Made by a program: the position numbers and the translations under genes | Shown here: piece by piece, positions 17,152-25,745 of the stretch | Numbering within the stretch: position 1 is the first letter of the stretch | Layout of the letters: each line of letters opens with the position of its first letter | Assembly: GCF_003448965.1 (NCBI RefSeq) | Contig: NZ_QRGC01000008.1 | Span: 62,001-126,000, forward strand | Reading direction: 5' to 3' | Length of the DNA: 64,000 nucleotides | DNA from: Oceanicella sp. SM1341 | GTDB lineage: Bacteria; Pseudomonadota; Alphaproteobacteria; Rhodobacterales; Rhodobacteraceae | The notes under the pieces: model-generated | What the model saw: the letters and a program-made list of their open reading frames with translations, nothing else | Database searches by the model: none | Told to the model about the DNA's origin: nothing

Positions 17152-17913
17152 GTGGAAAGTTCGGGCGTGCATGGCCTGTTCCTCGACAAGGCGACCGGCA
17201 TCGGCCGGGACGTCCGCCGCCAGACCATGCGCGACGTCATCGCCGACAAGATCGCCGCCCTCATCGCCTCCGGCCTGATGAAGCGCGGCGACGAGCTGCC
17301 CTCCGAGCGCGAACTCAGCCTCGCCCTTTCCGTCAGCCGCGAGACCGTGCGCGCCGCCATCGGCGCCCTCGCCGCCCGCGGCATCCTCGAGGTGAGCCAG
17401 GGCGCGCGCACCCGCGTCGCCTCCGACGATCTCGGCGACATGTCCATCGGCATCACCAACCGCCTTAACGTCGACAGCTACGATGTCGACGCGGTGCACC
17501 ACGCCCGCCTGCTCATCGAGCAGCGCGTGGTGGGCGACGCCGCCGCGCAGATCTCCGACGAGGCGCTCCTGCGCCTGCGCCGCTCGCTCGACACACAGGC
17601 AGGCTGCCTGCGCGACCCGCTGCGCTTCCTGATCTGCGACCGCGAGTTCCACGTCACCGTCTACCGCGCCTGCGGAAACCCGCTGCTCGCCGACATCGTC
17701 ACCGACCTCTACACCTACATGATGGAACACCGCCGCCGCGCGGTGTCGCTGCCCGGCGCCATCGCCGCCAGCGTGGCCGACCATACCGCCATCCTCGAGG
17801 CGCTCGAGGCGCATGACAGCACCGCCGCCATGGCCGCCTTCGCCGCCCACGAGGCGCGGATCTACACCACCACCTGCACTTTCATCCGCGATATAAATCC
17901 AATGAATACATAG
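17152..17913 (+). CDS. FadR-subfamily GntR transcriptional regulator
   Basis: A GntR-family regulator of 253 residues from this start. The N-terminal winged helix contains LPSERELSLALSVSRETVRAA, and the C-terminal FCD ligand domain has the metal-site pattern with DREFHVTVYRACGN. Such proteins usually repress a neighbouring catabolic operon and are released by a sugar acid or other small carboxylate. I prefer the GTG at 17152, preceded by GAGGGAG, because the promoter at 17007-17036 starts transcription near 17043. An in-frame ATG at 17047 would add 35 low-complexity residues and leave almost no leader. It lies 60 bases upstream of the sugar ABC operon and probably controls it. Confidence 0.85.
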   Translation: MESSGVHGLFLDKATGIGRDVRRQTMRDVIADKIAALIASGLMKRGDELPSERELSLALSVSRETVRAAIGALAARGILEVSQGARTRVASDDLGDMSIGITNRLNVDSYDVDAVHHARLLIEQRVVGDAAAQISDEALLRLRRSLDTQAGCLRDPLRFLICDREFHVTVYRACGNPLLADIVTDLYTYMMEHRRRAVSLPGAIAASVADHTAILEALEAHDSTAAMAAFAAHEARIYTTTCTFIRDINPMNT

Positions 17914-17973
17914 GCTTGCAATAAACGGCCCCATCAGAAAACAACCGGGGCCCTTCACGGGAGGAACCACGAA
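17914..17973 (+). promoter_or_regulatory. AT-rich leader with a hairpin before the sugar ABC operon
   Basis: The end of the regulator gene and this 60-base gap are unusually AT-rich for the window (about 17890-17942), suggesting a promoter or operator here. GGCCCC (17927-17932) can pair with GGGGCC (17947-17952) around a 14-base loop. A GGGAGG ribosome site follows for the binding protein. Confidence 0.35.
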
Positions 17974-18960
17974 ATGATCACTCGTCGCAGCATGCTGGGG
18001 CTGGCGCTGGCCGGCGTCTCGGCCCTCACCCTCGCGCTCGGGGCGGGGGCGCCCGCACAGGCGCAGTCCGGCCAGATCGTCTATCTCACGCCGGGGCTCG
18101 ACCTGCCGTTCTGGCGCTACCTCTCCAGGGGCGTGGAGAAGGTGGCGACCGAGGAGGGCTACGGCTTCCAGGCGCTCGATTCGCACAACGATGCCCAGAC
18201 CCAGCTCCAGAACGCGCAAGACGCCATCGCCCGCGGCGTGGCCGGCATCGTGCTCTCGCCCACCGACAGTTCCACCGCGCCGAGCGTGCTGCAGCTGGCG
18301 CAGAAGGCCGGCATCCCGGTGGTGATCGCCGATATCGGCACCAACAGCGGCGAGTATGTCTCCTTCATCATCTCCGACAATTACGAGGGCGCGCATGGCA
18401 CCGGCGAGGCGCTGGCCGCGGCGCTGAAGGACAAGGGCTGGGAAGACGGCTCGGTGGGCATCGTCGCCATCTCGCAGGCCCGGCTCAACGGCCAGGCCCG
18501 CACCAAAGGCTTCAAGGACGCGATGGCCGAGGCCGGCATCGCCGGCGAGGCCGGGCTGCAGCAGATGCAGTCCTACACCGCCGACGAGACCTTCCGCTTC
18601 ACCCAGGACATGCTCACCGCAAACCCGGAAATGCGCGGCCTCTTCGTGCAGACCGACCAGCCGGCGGTGGGCGCGCTGCGCGCCATCCGCGCCGCCCGGC
18701 GCCAGGGCGAGGTGCTGGTGGCGGCCTTCGACGGCATCCCCGAGTTCGTGCCGCTGCTGCAATCGGGCGAGCTGGTGGCCTCGGGCATGCAGCAGCCCCA
18801 CCTGATGGGCGAAACCTCGGGCCGCGCGCTGTTCGACCATCTCGCCGGCAAGGAGGTCGAGAAGGAGATCCTCGTGCCCATCGTGGTGGTGACCGCGGAG
18901 AACATCGAGGAGATGCTGCCCACCATCCGCGAATCCGTCTTCGCCAACGAGATGGACTGA
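17974..18960 (+). CDS. Sugar ABC transporter, RbsB-like periplasmic binding protein
   Basis: A 328-residue periplasmic binding protein of the ribose/galactose type. The signal peptide has an RR near the start (MITRRSMLGLALAG) and ends near APAQA-QS. The mature protein shows ITPGLD-like first-strand residues (YLTPGLDLPFWRYLSRG), DNYEGAHGTGEAL and the C-lobe strand VLVAAFDGIPEFV. It is first in the operon, followed by ATPase, permease and two enzyme genes, and should fix the substrate range: a pentose, branched sugar or sugar acid is suggested by those enzymes. Start chosen from GGGAGG seven to eight bases upstream. Confidence 0.92.
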   Translation: MITRRSMLGLALAGVSALTLALGAGAPAQAQSGQIVYLTPGLDLPFWRYLSRGVEKVATEEGYGFQALDSHNDAQTQLQNAQDAIARGVAGIVLSPTDSSTAPSVLQLAQKAGIPVVIADIGTNSGEYVSFIISDNYEGAHGTGEALAAALKDKGWEDGSVGIVAISQARLNGQARTKGFKDAMAEAGIAGEAGLQQMQSYTADETFRFTQDMLTANPEMRGLFVQTDQPAVGALRAIRAARRQGEVLVAAFDGIPEFVPLLQSGELVASGMQQPHLMGETSGRALFDHLAGKEVEKEILVPIVVVTAENIEEMLPTIRESVFANEMD

Positions 18961-19022
18961 CACCCGGGGCCGCCCCGCGGGCCGCGATGGCCCGGGGGGC
19001 GGCGCTCCGGCGGAGGCACCCC

Positions 19023-20963
19023 ATGCAGCACGCCCCTTCCCTTCCCGAGCCCTCCCTTCCCGAGGCCGACACCGCCCCCGCGCTCGTCGCGTCGGGCATC
19101 GGCAAGCGCTTCGGCAGCACCCAGGCCCTCGCGAACGCCGCGCTGGAGGTGCGCGCCGGCGAGGTGCACGGCCTGCTCGGCGCCAACGGGGCCGGCAAGT
19201 CGACCCTCTCGCGCATCATCTCCGGGCATATCACGCGGGACGAGGGCAGCCTCAGCTGGCGCGGCCGCCCGCTCGCCCTGCGCTCCACCCGCGAGGCGCT
19301 CGACATGGGGATCGCGCTCGTCGCGCAGGAGACCAGCCTCGCCCCGGACCTCTCGGTGCTGGAGAACATCTTCCTGCCCGAGCTGGGCCGGCCCGGCCGG
19401 CTCTCCTACACCGGCATGCGGCGGCGGGCGCAGGCCATCCTCGCCCGGCTGGGGCGCGAGCACGCGCTGCCGCTCGAGGCGGAGGTGCGCGGCCTCTCCG
19501 CCGCACAGCGCCAGCTGGTGGAAATCGCGAAGGCGCTCGCCCTCGATGCCAGCCTGCTGATCTTCGACGAGCCCACCGCCTCGCTCAGCCCCTCCGAGGT
19601 CGACCGGCTGTTCGACATCATCTCCCGCCTGCGCGACGACGGCCGGGCGCTGATCTTCGTCTCGCACCGGCTGGAGGAGGTGTTCACCATCACCGACCGG
19701 GTGACCATCCTGCGCGAGGGCCGCACCGTGGCCGCCAGCCTGCCCACCGCCGGGCTCGGCCAGGCCGACATCATCCGCCACATGGTGGGGCGCGAGCTCG
19801 GCGCCATCTACGCCACCCCGGGCCCGGAGCGCCCGGGCGAGGCCGGGGCGATGGCGCTGGAGGTGCGCGGCCTGCGCGCCGCCCCCCATGTGCGCGACGT
19901 GTCCTTCTCGGTGCGCGCGGGCGAGATCCTCGGCCTCGGCGGGCTGGTGGGGGCCGGGCGCTCGGAGGCGGCGGAGGCGATCTTCGGCCTGCGCCGGCGC
20001 GACGCCGGCACCATCCGCATCTCGGGCCGCGAGATCGCGCCGCGCAAGCCGGCCGACGCCATCCGCCACGGCATCGGCCTCGTGGCCGAAGACCGCCGCG
20101 CCCAGAACATCGTGCCCGACCTCACGGTGCGCGAGAACCTCATGCTCGCCCATATCGGCAGGCACCGCGGCTTCGGCCTCGGCTACGGCAAGCGGCGCGC
20201 CCGGCTGGCGGAGCTGCTGGAAAAGCTCGGCCTGCCGCCAAACCGGCTCGACGCCAGCCTGCTCACCTTCTCCGGCGGCATGCAGCAGAAGGTGATCATC
20301 GCGCGCTGGCTGCTGATCGACCCCGCGGTGCTGATCCTCGACGAGCCCACCAAGGGCGTGGACATCGGCACCCGCTCGGCCATCTACCGCATCCTGCGCG
20401 AGATCGCCGATGCCGGCGTGGCGGTGGTGGTGATCTCCTCGGATTTCGAGGAGCTGCTCGGCGTCACCGAGCGGGTGGTGGTGATGTCGGACGGCATCAG
20501 CATCGCCGACCTGCCCACCGCCATGCTGACCGAGGAGAAGCTCACCCTGCTCGCCGCCCCGCGCAGCTCGGCCGGGCGCACGCTGGCGGCGCTGGAGGCA
20601 CTGGTGGCCGAGCACGGCGGCAGCGCCTTCTGGGCCCTGCTCGAGCCGGGGGCGGAGGAGCTGATCTGCCTCGGCCACGTGGCCCTGCCCGGTGCGCCGG
20701 ACACCGGCCTCAGCCCCGGCGCCGCGGCGCATTACGCCGACACCGGCATTCCCGCCGCCCTGCGCGCCGCGGCGGAGGGCTTCGTCACCGAGCCCGGCGG
20801 CCACACCAGCCTCGTGCTGCCGATGCGCAACGCCCGCGGCCACGATCTCGGCCATATCGGCCTCACCCTGCCCGCGGGCGCCCCCCTCCCCGATGCCGCG
20901 GAGCTGCGCGCGCGGATGGAAGCCCTCACCGCCCCGGACCCCGTCTCAGGAGACGCGCCATGA
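19023..20963 (+). CDS. Sugar ABC transporter ATPase, RbsA-like, with a C-terminal GAF-like extension
   Basis: A 646-residue CUT2 ATPase with two nucleotide-binding domains. Domain 1 has GANGAGKST, LSAAQRQLVEIAKAL and LLIFDEPTASL. Domain 2 has the usual degenerate GLVGAGRSE P-loop, FSGGMQQKVIIARWL and LILDEPTKGVD. RbsA-class proteins normally end near residue 500; here a further 137 residues follow MLTEEKLTLLAA. Their alternating strands (FWALLEPGAEELICLG, TSLVLPMRNARGHDLGHIGL) look like a compact GAF-type sensor fold, which is inference. The ATG at 19023 follows GGAGG by six bases and is preferred to an ATG at 18987. It overlaps the permease by four bases. Confidence 0.9.
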   Translation: MQHAPSLPEPSLPEADTAPALVASGIGKRFGSTQALANAALEVRAGEVHGLLGANGAGKSTLSRIISGHITRDEGSLSWRGRPLALRSTREALDMGIALVAQETSLAPDLSVLENIFLPELGRPGRLSYTGMRRRAQAILARLGREHALPLEAEVRGLSAAQRQLVEIAKALALDASLLIFDEPTASLSPSEVDRLFDIISRLRDDGRALIFVSHRLEEVFTITDRVTILREGRTVAASLPTAGLGQADIIRHMVGRELGAIYATPGPERPGEAGAMALEVRGLRAAPHVRDVSFSVRAGEILGLGGLVGAGRSEAAEAIFGLRRRDAGTIRISGREIAPRKPADAIRHGIGLVAEDRRAQNIVPDLTVRENLMLAHIGRHRGFGLGYGKRRARLAELLEKLGLPPNRLDASLLTFSGGMQQKVIIARWLLIDPAVLILDEPTKGVDIGTRSAIYRILREIADAGVAVVVISSDFEELLGVTERVVVMSDGISIADLPTAMLTEEKLTLLAAPRSSAGRTLAALEALVAEHGGSAFWALLEPGAEELICLGHVALPGAPDTGLSPGAAAHYADTGIPAALRAAAEGFVTEPGGHTSLVLPMRNARGHDLGHIGLTLPAGAPLPDAAELRARMEALTAPDPVSGDAP

Positions 20964-21928
20964 CGCAGATCACCGCCTCCCTGCCCTCCGGCCTCGCCCG
21001 CATCGGCCGCAGCCTCGAGATGCGCATGCTCGGCCTCGCCCTCGTCATCGCCTGCGGCCTGTCGCTGCTCTCGCCGTATTTCCTCACCCAGAACAACATC
21101 TTCAACATCCTCGACCAGTCGGTGGTGATCGGCATCGTCGCCGTGGGCATGACCTTCGTCATCCTCACCGGCGGCATCGACCTCTCGGTGGGCTCGGTGG
21201 CCGGGCTCACCGGCATCGTGCTGGGGCTGGCGCTGGGGGAGCTGCCCATCCCGCTCGCCATCCTCTGCGCGGTGGCGGCGGGCGGCGTGATCGGGCTGTG
21301 CTCCGGCGTGCTGGTGGCGGTCTTCGGCCTCGCCCCCTTCGTGGTGACGCTGGGGATGATGGCCATCGCCCGCAGCCTCGCCTACATCTTCTCCGGCCAG
21401 ACCGCGATCTCCTCCATCCCCATGGGCCTGTCGGACATCGTCTATTCCACGGTGCTCGGCATCCCGGCCAACGTGCTGTTCCTGCTCGCGCTCTACGCCC
21501 TCGCCTGGGCCTACCTCACCTTCTCCAAGGGCGGGCGCACCATCTACGCCGTGGGCTCGAACCGCGAGGCGGCGCGGGCGGCGGGGCTCAACGTGCTGGC
21601 CTACTCGGTGCTACCTTACGTGATCTCGGGCGCGCTCGCCGCCGTGGCCATCACCTTCTCCATCGCCCAGATCCTCTCGGCCGACCCGCTGGCCGGCAAC
21701 CAGATGGAGCTCGACGCCATCGCCGCGGTGGTGATCGGCGGCGCCAGCCTCTACGGCGGGCGCGGCTCGATCATCGGCACGCTCATCGGCGTGCTCATCA
21801 TGGTGATGATCCGCAACGGGCTGAACCTGATGGGCGTCTCGCCCTTCTGGCAGGGCACGGCCATCGGCTCGATCATCATCCTCGCCCTGCTGGCCGAGCG
21901 GCTGGTGAACTGGCGCGCCGCGCGCTGA
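20960..21928 (+). CDS. Sugar ABC transporter permease, RbsC-like
   Basis: A 322-residue inner-membrane permease of the CUT2 class with eight to ten hydrophobic helices. Family hallmarks are GMTFVILTGGIDLSVGSVAGL near residues 62-82, FVVTLGMMAIARSLAYIFSG and AVGSNREAARAAG. It forms a homodimer with the RbsA-like ATPase. It is coupled to that gene by a four-base overlap and lies 13 bases before the lactonase-like gene, which has its own AAGGAGG ribosome site. Confidence 0.93.
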   Translation: MTQITASLPSGLARIGRSLEMRMLGLALVIACGLSLLSPYFLTQNNIFNILDQSVVIGIVAVGMTFVILTGGIDLSVGSVAGLTGIVLGLALGELPIPLAILCAVAAGGVIGLCSGVLVAVFGLAPFVVTLGMMAIARSLAYIFSGQTAISSIPMGLSDIVYSTVLGIPANVLFLLALYALAWAYLTFSKGGRTIYAVGSNREAARAAGLNVLAYSVLPYVISGALAAVAITFSIAQILSADPLAGNQMELDAIAAVVIGGASLYGGRGSIIGTLIGVLIMVMIRNGLNLMGVSPFWQGTAIGSIIILALLAERLVNWRAAR

Positions 21929-21941
21929 AGGAGGCCCCCCC

Positions 21942-23894
21942 ATGTCCCCCACCCCCAGCCGCGCCCTGCGCCTCTTCGGCACCGAGGAGGAGGTCGCCCC
22001 GCCGCGCATCCTCACCGCCGGCCCCCTCACCGCCGAGTTCGAGGCCGGAAACCTGCGCTACATCCGCATGGGCGGCGCCGAGGTGCTGCGCGCCGTCTCC
22101 TTCATCGTGCGCGACCCGGACTGGGGCACCTATGCCCCCGCCCTCTCCGACATCGCGGTGGCCGAGGAGGAGGGCCGCTTCACCGTCACCTACACCGCCC
22201 GCGCGGCCGACGGTGAGCAGGCCTTCGCCTGGACCGCCCGCATCGAGGGCACGGCGGAGGGCCGCCTCACCTTCTCCGCCCGCGGCGCTGCCGAGACACC
22301 GTTCCTCACCAACCGCACCGGCTTCGTGATCCTCCACCCCATCGAGGGCGTGGCCGGCGCGCCGGTGGAGATCACCCGCACCGACGGCACGGTGGAGGAG
22401 GGCCGCTTCCCGCTCATCATCGACCCCGTGCAGCCGATGATGGACCTGCGCCGGCTGGTCCACACCTCGCCGCAGGGCCTGCGCGTGAGCTGCCTGATGG
22501 AGGGCGACACCTACGAGATGGAGGACCAGCGCAACTGGACCGACGCCTCCTACAAGACCTATGTGCGCCCGCTCGCCCTGCCCTGGCCCTACCGGCTGGA
22601 GCCCGGCGAGGCGCTGGAGCAGGCCATCACCGTGGAGGTGAGCGGCACGCCCTCCGCCGCCGCCGGCACCGGCCCGATCACCCTCGCGCCCGGGCCCCGC
22701 GCCGGCGTGGTGCCGCCGCTGGGCCTCGGCCTGCAGCCCGAGAGCGTCGCCGCCTCCTGGGAGGCGGAAGTGCTCCTGCGCGGCCTCGCGCCGGCGCATC
22801 TCGTCTGCCACCACGACCCCCGGCGCGGCCATGACGGCACCTCCCTCGCCGCCCAGGCCGGCCTCGCCCGCGCCATCGGTGCCGAGGCCTGGCTCGAGGC
22901 GGTGGTGGCCTCGGTCGACGGGTTCGAGGCCGAGATCGCCGCCCTGGGCGAGACGGTCCGCGCCCTGGGCGCGCCGTTCGAGACCGTGCTCACCTCGCCC
23001 GCGCCCGACCTCAAGTGCACCCTGCCCGGCAGCCCCTGGCCCGCCACGCCGCCCGCCACGGCCCTCGCCGCCGCCACCCGCGAGGCGTTTCCCGGCAAGC
23101 GCATCGGCGGCGGCATGTTCAGCTATTTCACCGAGCTCAACCGCAAGCGGCCACCGGTGGAGGCGCTCGACCTCGTGAGCTTCACCACCTGCCCGCAGGT
23201 GCACGCGGGCGACGACCGCTCCCTCACCGAGACCATCGAGGCCCTGCCCGCCGTGGCGCGCAGTGCCGCCGCCATCGCCCGGCCGCTGCCCTTCGCCGTG
23301 GGCCCCTCCGCCATCGGCATGCGCGACAACCCCTACGGCGCGGCGCCCAAGGACAACCCGCGCAACATCCGCCAGGCGATGAACCGCGCCGACCCGCGCC
23401 AGCGCGGCCTCATCGGCGCCGCATGGACCCTGGGATATTTCGCCGAGATGGCCCTCGGCGGCGCCAGCGCGGTGGCCTTCGGCGAGCCGACAGGCCCCCT
23501 CGGCGCCATCCACGCGGCCTCCGAGCTGCCCCAGCCCTGGTATGACGAGGCCGGCGGCGTCTTCCCGCTCTACCACGTGCTGCGCGGGCTCTCCGCCCTC
23601 ACCGGCCGGCCGCTGCACCCGGTGGTCACCGGCCCCGGGCCCCTGCGCGGCCTCGCCGCCGGCGGGGCGGAGGGGTGGGAGATCTGGCTCGCGAACCTCT
23701 CCGCCGCCCCGGTGGAGGCGGTGCTCGCCGGCCCGGTCACCGGCCTCGCCCGGCTCGACGCGGAGAGCTTCGTGCCCGCCGCCGCCGACCCCGCCTTCCT
23801 CGACCGGCTGGCGCCCCCGCCGCCCGGCCCCCTCGCGCTCGACGCCCATGCCGTGCTGCGCCTGCACGTCACGACCCCTTCAGAAGGAACCTGA
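21942..23894 (+). CDS. apnL: D-apionate lactonase-like protein
   Basis: A 650-residue cytoplasmic protein that I recognise from the D-apionate lactonase (ApnL) family described for D-apiose catabolism, where it opens D-apionolactone to D-apionate. The family signature visible here is the stretch around residues 115-215 with FVILHPIEGVAG, PVQPMMDLRRLVH, EGDTYEMEDQRNWTDASYKT and YVRPLALPWPY. A central region with (beta/alpha)-barrel character and a C-terminal all-beta region follow, and the length suits the family. Its place behind a sugar ABC transporter and before a sugar-acid dehydrogenase supports sugar-lactone hydrolysis. The exact lactone is unproven, and none of the later apionate genes (oxidoisomerase, kinase) are in view. 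Confidence 0.6.
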   Translation: MSPTPSRALRLFGTEEEVAPPRILTAGPLTAEFEAGNLRYIRMGGAEVLRAVSFIVRDPDWGTYAPALSDIAVAEEEGRFTVTYTARAADGEQAFAWTARIEGTAEGRLTFSARGAAETPFLTNRTGFVILHPIEGVAGAPVEITRTDGTVEEGRFPLIIDPVQPMMDLRRLVHTSPQGLRVSCLMEGDTYEMEDQRNWTDASYKTYVRPLALPWPYRLEPGEALEQAITVEVSGTPSAAAGTGPITLAPGPRAGVVPPLGLGLQPESVAASWEAEVLLRGLAPAHLVCHHDPRRGHDGTSLAAQAGLARAIGAEAWLEAVVASVDGFEAEIAALGETVRALGAPFETVLTSPAPDLKCTLPGSPWPATPPATALAAATREAFPGKRIGGGMFSYFTELNRKRPPVEALDLVSFTTCPQVHAGDDRSLTETIEALPAVARSAAAIARPLPFAVGPSAIGMRDNPYGAAPKDNPRNIRQAMNRADPRQRGLIGAAWTLGYFAEMALGGASAVAFGEPTGPLGAIHAASELPQPWYDEAGGVFPLYHVLRGLSALTGRPLHPVVTGPGPLRGLAAGGAEGWEIWLANLSAAPVEAVLAGPVTGLARLDAESFVPAAADPAFLDRLAPPPPGPLALDAHAVLRLHVTTPSEGT

Positions 23895-23898
23895 TCCC

Positions 23899-24888
23899 AT
23901 GCATGTACTCATCATCGGCGCCGCCGGAATGGTCGGCCGCAAGCTCACCGAACGGCTGGTGCGCGACGGCCATCTCGGCGGCGCCGCGGTGGAGCGTCTC
24001 ACCCTCGTCGACGTGATCGAGCCCGCCCGCCCCGAGGGCTTTTCCGGCAGCGTGACCACGAAGGCGCTCGACATCGCCTCTCCCGCCGCGGCGCCCGAGA
24101 TGGTCTCCGCCCGGCCGGAGGTGATCTTCCACCTCGCCGCCATCGTCTCGGGCGAGGCCGAGCTCGATTTCGACAAGGGCTATGCCATCAACCTCGACGG
24201 CACCCGCCAGCTGCTCGACGCCATCCGCGCCGCCCACGAGGCCGAGGGCTACACGCCGCGGCTGGTGTTCACCTCCTCCATCGCGGTGTTCGGCGCGCCC
24301 TTCCCCGACAAGATCGACGACGCGTTCTTCTCCACCCCGCGCACCAGCTACGGCGCGCAGAAGGCGATCGGCGAACTGCTGGTGTCGGACTACAGCCGCA
24401 AGGGCATCCTCGACGGCATCTCCATCCGCCTGCCCACCATCTGCATCCGCCCGGGCAAGCCGAACAAGGCCGCCTCCGGCTTCTTCTCCAACATCCTGCG
24501 CGAGCCGCTGGTGGGGCAGGAGGCGGTGCTGCCGGTGTCCGAAGACGTGCGGCACTGGCACGCGAGCCCGCGCGCCGCGGTGGGCTTCCTGCTGCATGCC
24601 GCCACGATGGAGCTCTCGGTGCTCGAGCAGCGCCGGGCGCTGAGCATGCCCGGGCTCTCGGCCACGGTGGGCGAGCAGATCGAGGCGCTGCGCCGGGTGG
24701 CGGGCGAGCGCGCGGTGCGCCTGATCCGCCGCGAGCCCGATCCCGCGATCGACGCCATCGTCGCCGGCTGGCCGCGCGACTTCGCGCCGAAGCGCGCGCT
24801 GGAGCTGGGCTTCACCGCCGACGCCTCCTTCGACGAGATCATCCGCATCCACATCGAGGACGAGCTCGCCGGCGCCCTCCCCGCCTGA
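23899..24888 (+). CDS. denD: D-erythronate dehydrogenase-like NAD-dependent SDR
   Basis: A 329-residue extended short-chain dehydrogenase. The nucleotide-binding motif is IIGAAGMVGRKL (residues 5-16), the catalytic tyrosine lies in TSYGAQKAIGELL with lysine four residues later, and TSSIAVFGAPFPD provides the serine region. RLPTICIRPGKPN and VRHWHASPRAAVGFL are hallmarks of the DenD group, which oxidises D-erythronate to 2-oxo-tetronate. The gene starts four bases after the lactonase stop. In this context it may oxidise a related four- or five-carbon sugar acid, so the symbol is a family label rather than a proven substrate. A strong hairpin follows the stop. Confidence 0.72.
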   Translation: MHVLIIGAAGMVGRKLTERLVRDGHLGGAAVERLTLVDVIEPARPEGFSGSVTTKALDIASPAAAPEMVSARPEVIFHLAAIVSGEAELDFDKGYAINLDGTRQLLDAIRAAHEAEGYTPRLVFTSSIAVFGAPFPDKIDDAFFSTPRTSYGAQKAIGELLVSDYSRKGILDGISIRLPTICIRPGKPNKAASGFFSNILREPLVGQEAVLPVSEDVRHWHASPRAAVGFLLHAATMELSVLEQRRALSMPGLSATVGEQIEALRRVAGERAVRLIRREPDPAIDAIVAGWPRDFAPKRALELGFTADASFDEIIRIHIEDELAGALPA

Positions 24889-24938
24889 GGCGGGCCTTCC
24901 GGGCACCCCGCCCGCAGCGGGCGCATCGTGAAAGCGGA

Positions 24939-24960
24939 AGGGGGGCCCGCCGGCCCCCCT
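24939..24960. terminator. Bidirectional terminator between denD-like and DoxX genes
   Basis: AGGGGGGCC-N4-GGCCCCCCT makes a 9-bp stem with a four-base loop midway between two convergent genes (stops at 24888 and 24969). No long T-run is present, as is common in very GC-rich genomes. Confidence 0.65.
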
Positions 24961-24968
24961 CCCCCGTG

Positions 24969-25358
24969 TCAGGCGCGGCCGCGCATGGCGTCGAGGCTGG
25001 CGGGGCCGGCGCCGGCGAAGACGAGATAGAGGAACAGGAAGCAATAGAGGATGGCCGCGTCGCCGCCGTTGTTCACCGGGAAGAAGTCCCGCGGGGCATG
25101 GGCGATCCAGTAGGCGAAGGCCATCACGCCGGAGGCGAGGAAGGCCGCCGGCCGGGTGAACAGCCCCAGCGCGATCAGCGCGCCGCAGGCGAGCTCGAAG
25201 CACCCCGCCACCCAGGACAGCGAGAAGGCCTCCCAGGTGTTTTCGGTGGGCGGGAAGCCCGCGAGCTTCTGCAGCCCGTGCTCCATGAAGATGAGCCCCG
25301 CCACCAGGCGGACCAGGCTGAGCACCGCCGGTGCCATGGAGCTGAGTTTTTCCGTCAT
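24969..25358 (-). CDS. DoxX-family small membrane protein
   Basis: A 129-residue inner-membrane protein with four hydrophobic helices, of the DoxX family. The first helix contains LVRLVAGLIFMEHGLQKL, followed by PPTENTWEAFS, then FELACGALIALGLFTRPAAFL. The family is linked to redox or thiosulfate-related membrane functions, but most bacterial members are uncharacterised. It is monocistronic, convergent with the sugar operon. The length is typical. Confidence 0.88.
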   Translation of the reverse strand: MTEKLSSMAPAVLSLVRLVAGLIFMEHGLQKLAGFPPTENTWEAFSLSWVAGCFELACGALIALGLFTRPAAFLASGVMAFAYWIAHAPRDFFPVNNGGDAAILYCFLFLYLVFAGAGPASLDAMRGRA

Positions 25359-25745
25359 CGACCGCGTTCCTTCTGTTGCGGGCCGTCTGCCGCGGCCCCC
25401 GCGCCGGGCGGCGCGGCCGGCAGACTAGCGCGGCGCGCAGGGTGCGGGAAAGCGCGGATTGCATGCACGCAGGCGGCGTCCGGTCGCGCCGTCCCTGCCG
25501 GCCGGCACCACCCGCCGGCCACGCCGTGCCGGGCGACGCATCGCTCCGCCATCGCGGTGCAGCCCCATCCCCGCGAGGCGCCCGGAGCATCGAGCAGGGA
25601 GGAGGGAGGAGGGAGGAGAAGGCCGGCTGCATCCGCTCGCGAAGGTGGCGCGGCGCGGGCGGCGGGCCTGCGACACCGGCGCGCGCGCGATGCCCCGGGG
25701 TGGTCCCGGTCAAGGCGGGGGCAGCACGGCCTGCCCCCGGCCGGT
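25359..25745. other. 387-base gap without a recognisable gene
   Basis: It lies upstream of doxX and downstream of the M24-family gene (both minus), so it should hold the doxX promoter and the end of the long hydrolase/transporter operon. Translations are Arg/Ala/Pro rich without motifs. A short 7-bp tandem repeat is annotated inside it. Confidence 0.5.
25597..25617. repeat. Three tandem copies of GGGAGGA
   Basis: A purine-rich 7-bp unit is repeated three times exactly and followed by GAAGG. It is the only simple repeat of this type in the window and has no evident role. Confidence 0.6.

Noticed and set aside
13671-17459. A 1262-codon open frame on the minus strand
   Set aside because: It runs antisense through a permease, a binding protein, the repeat array and the phosphodiesterase, and its translation is low complexity. 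It is open only because of the G+C content.
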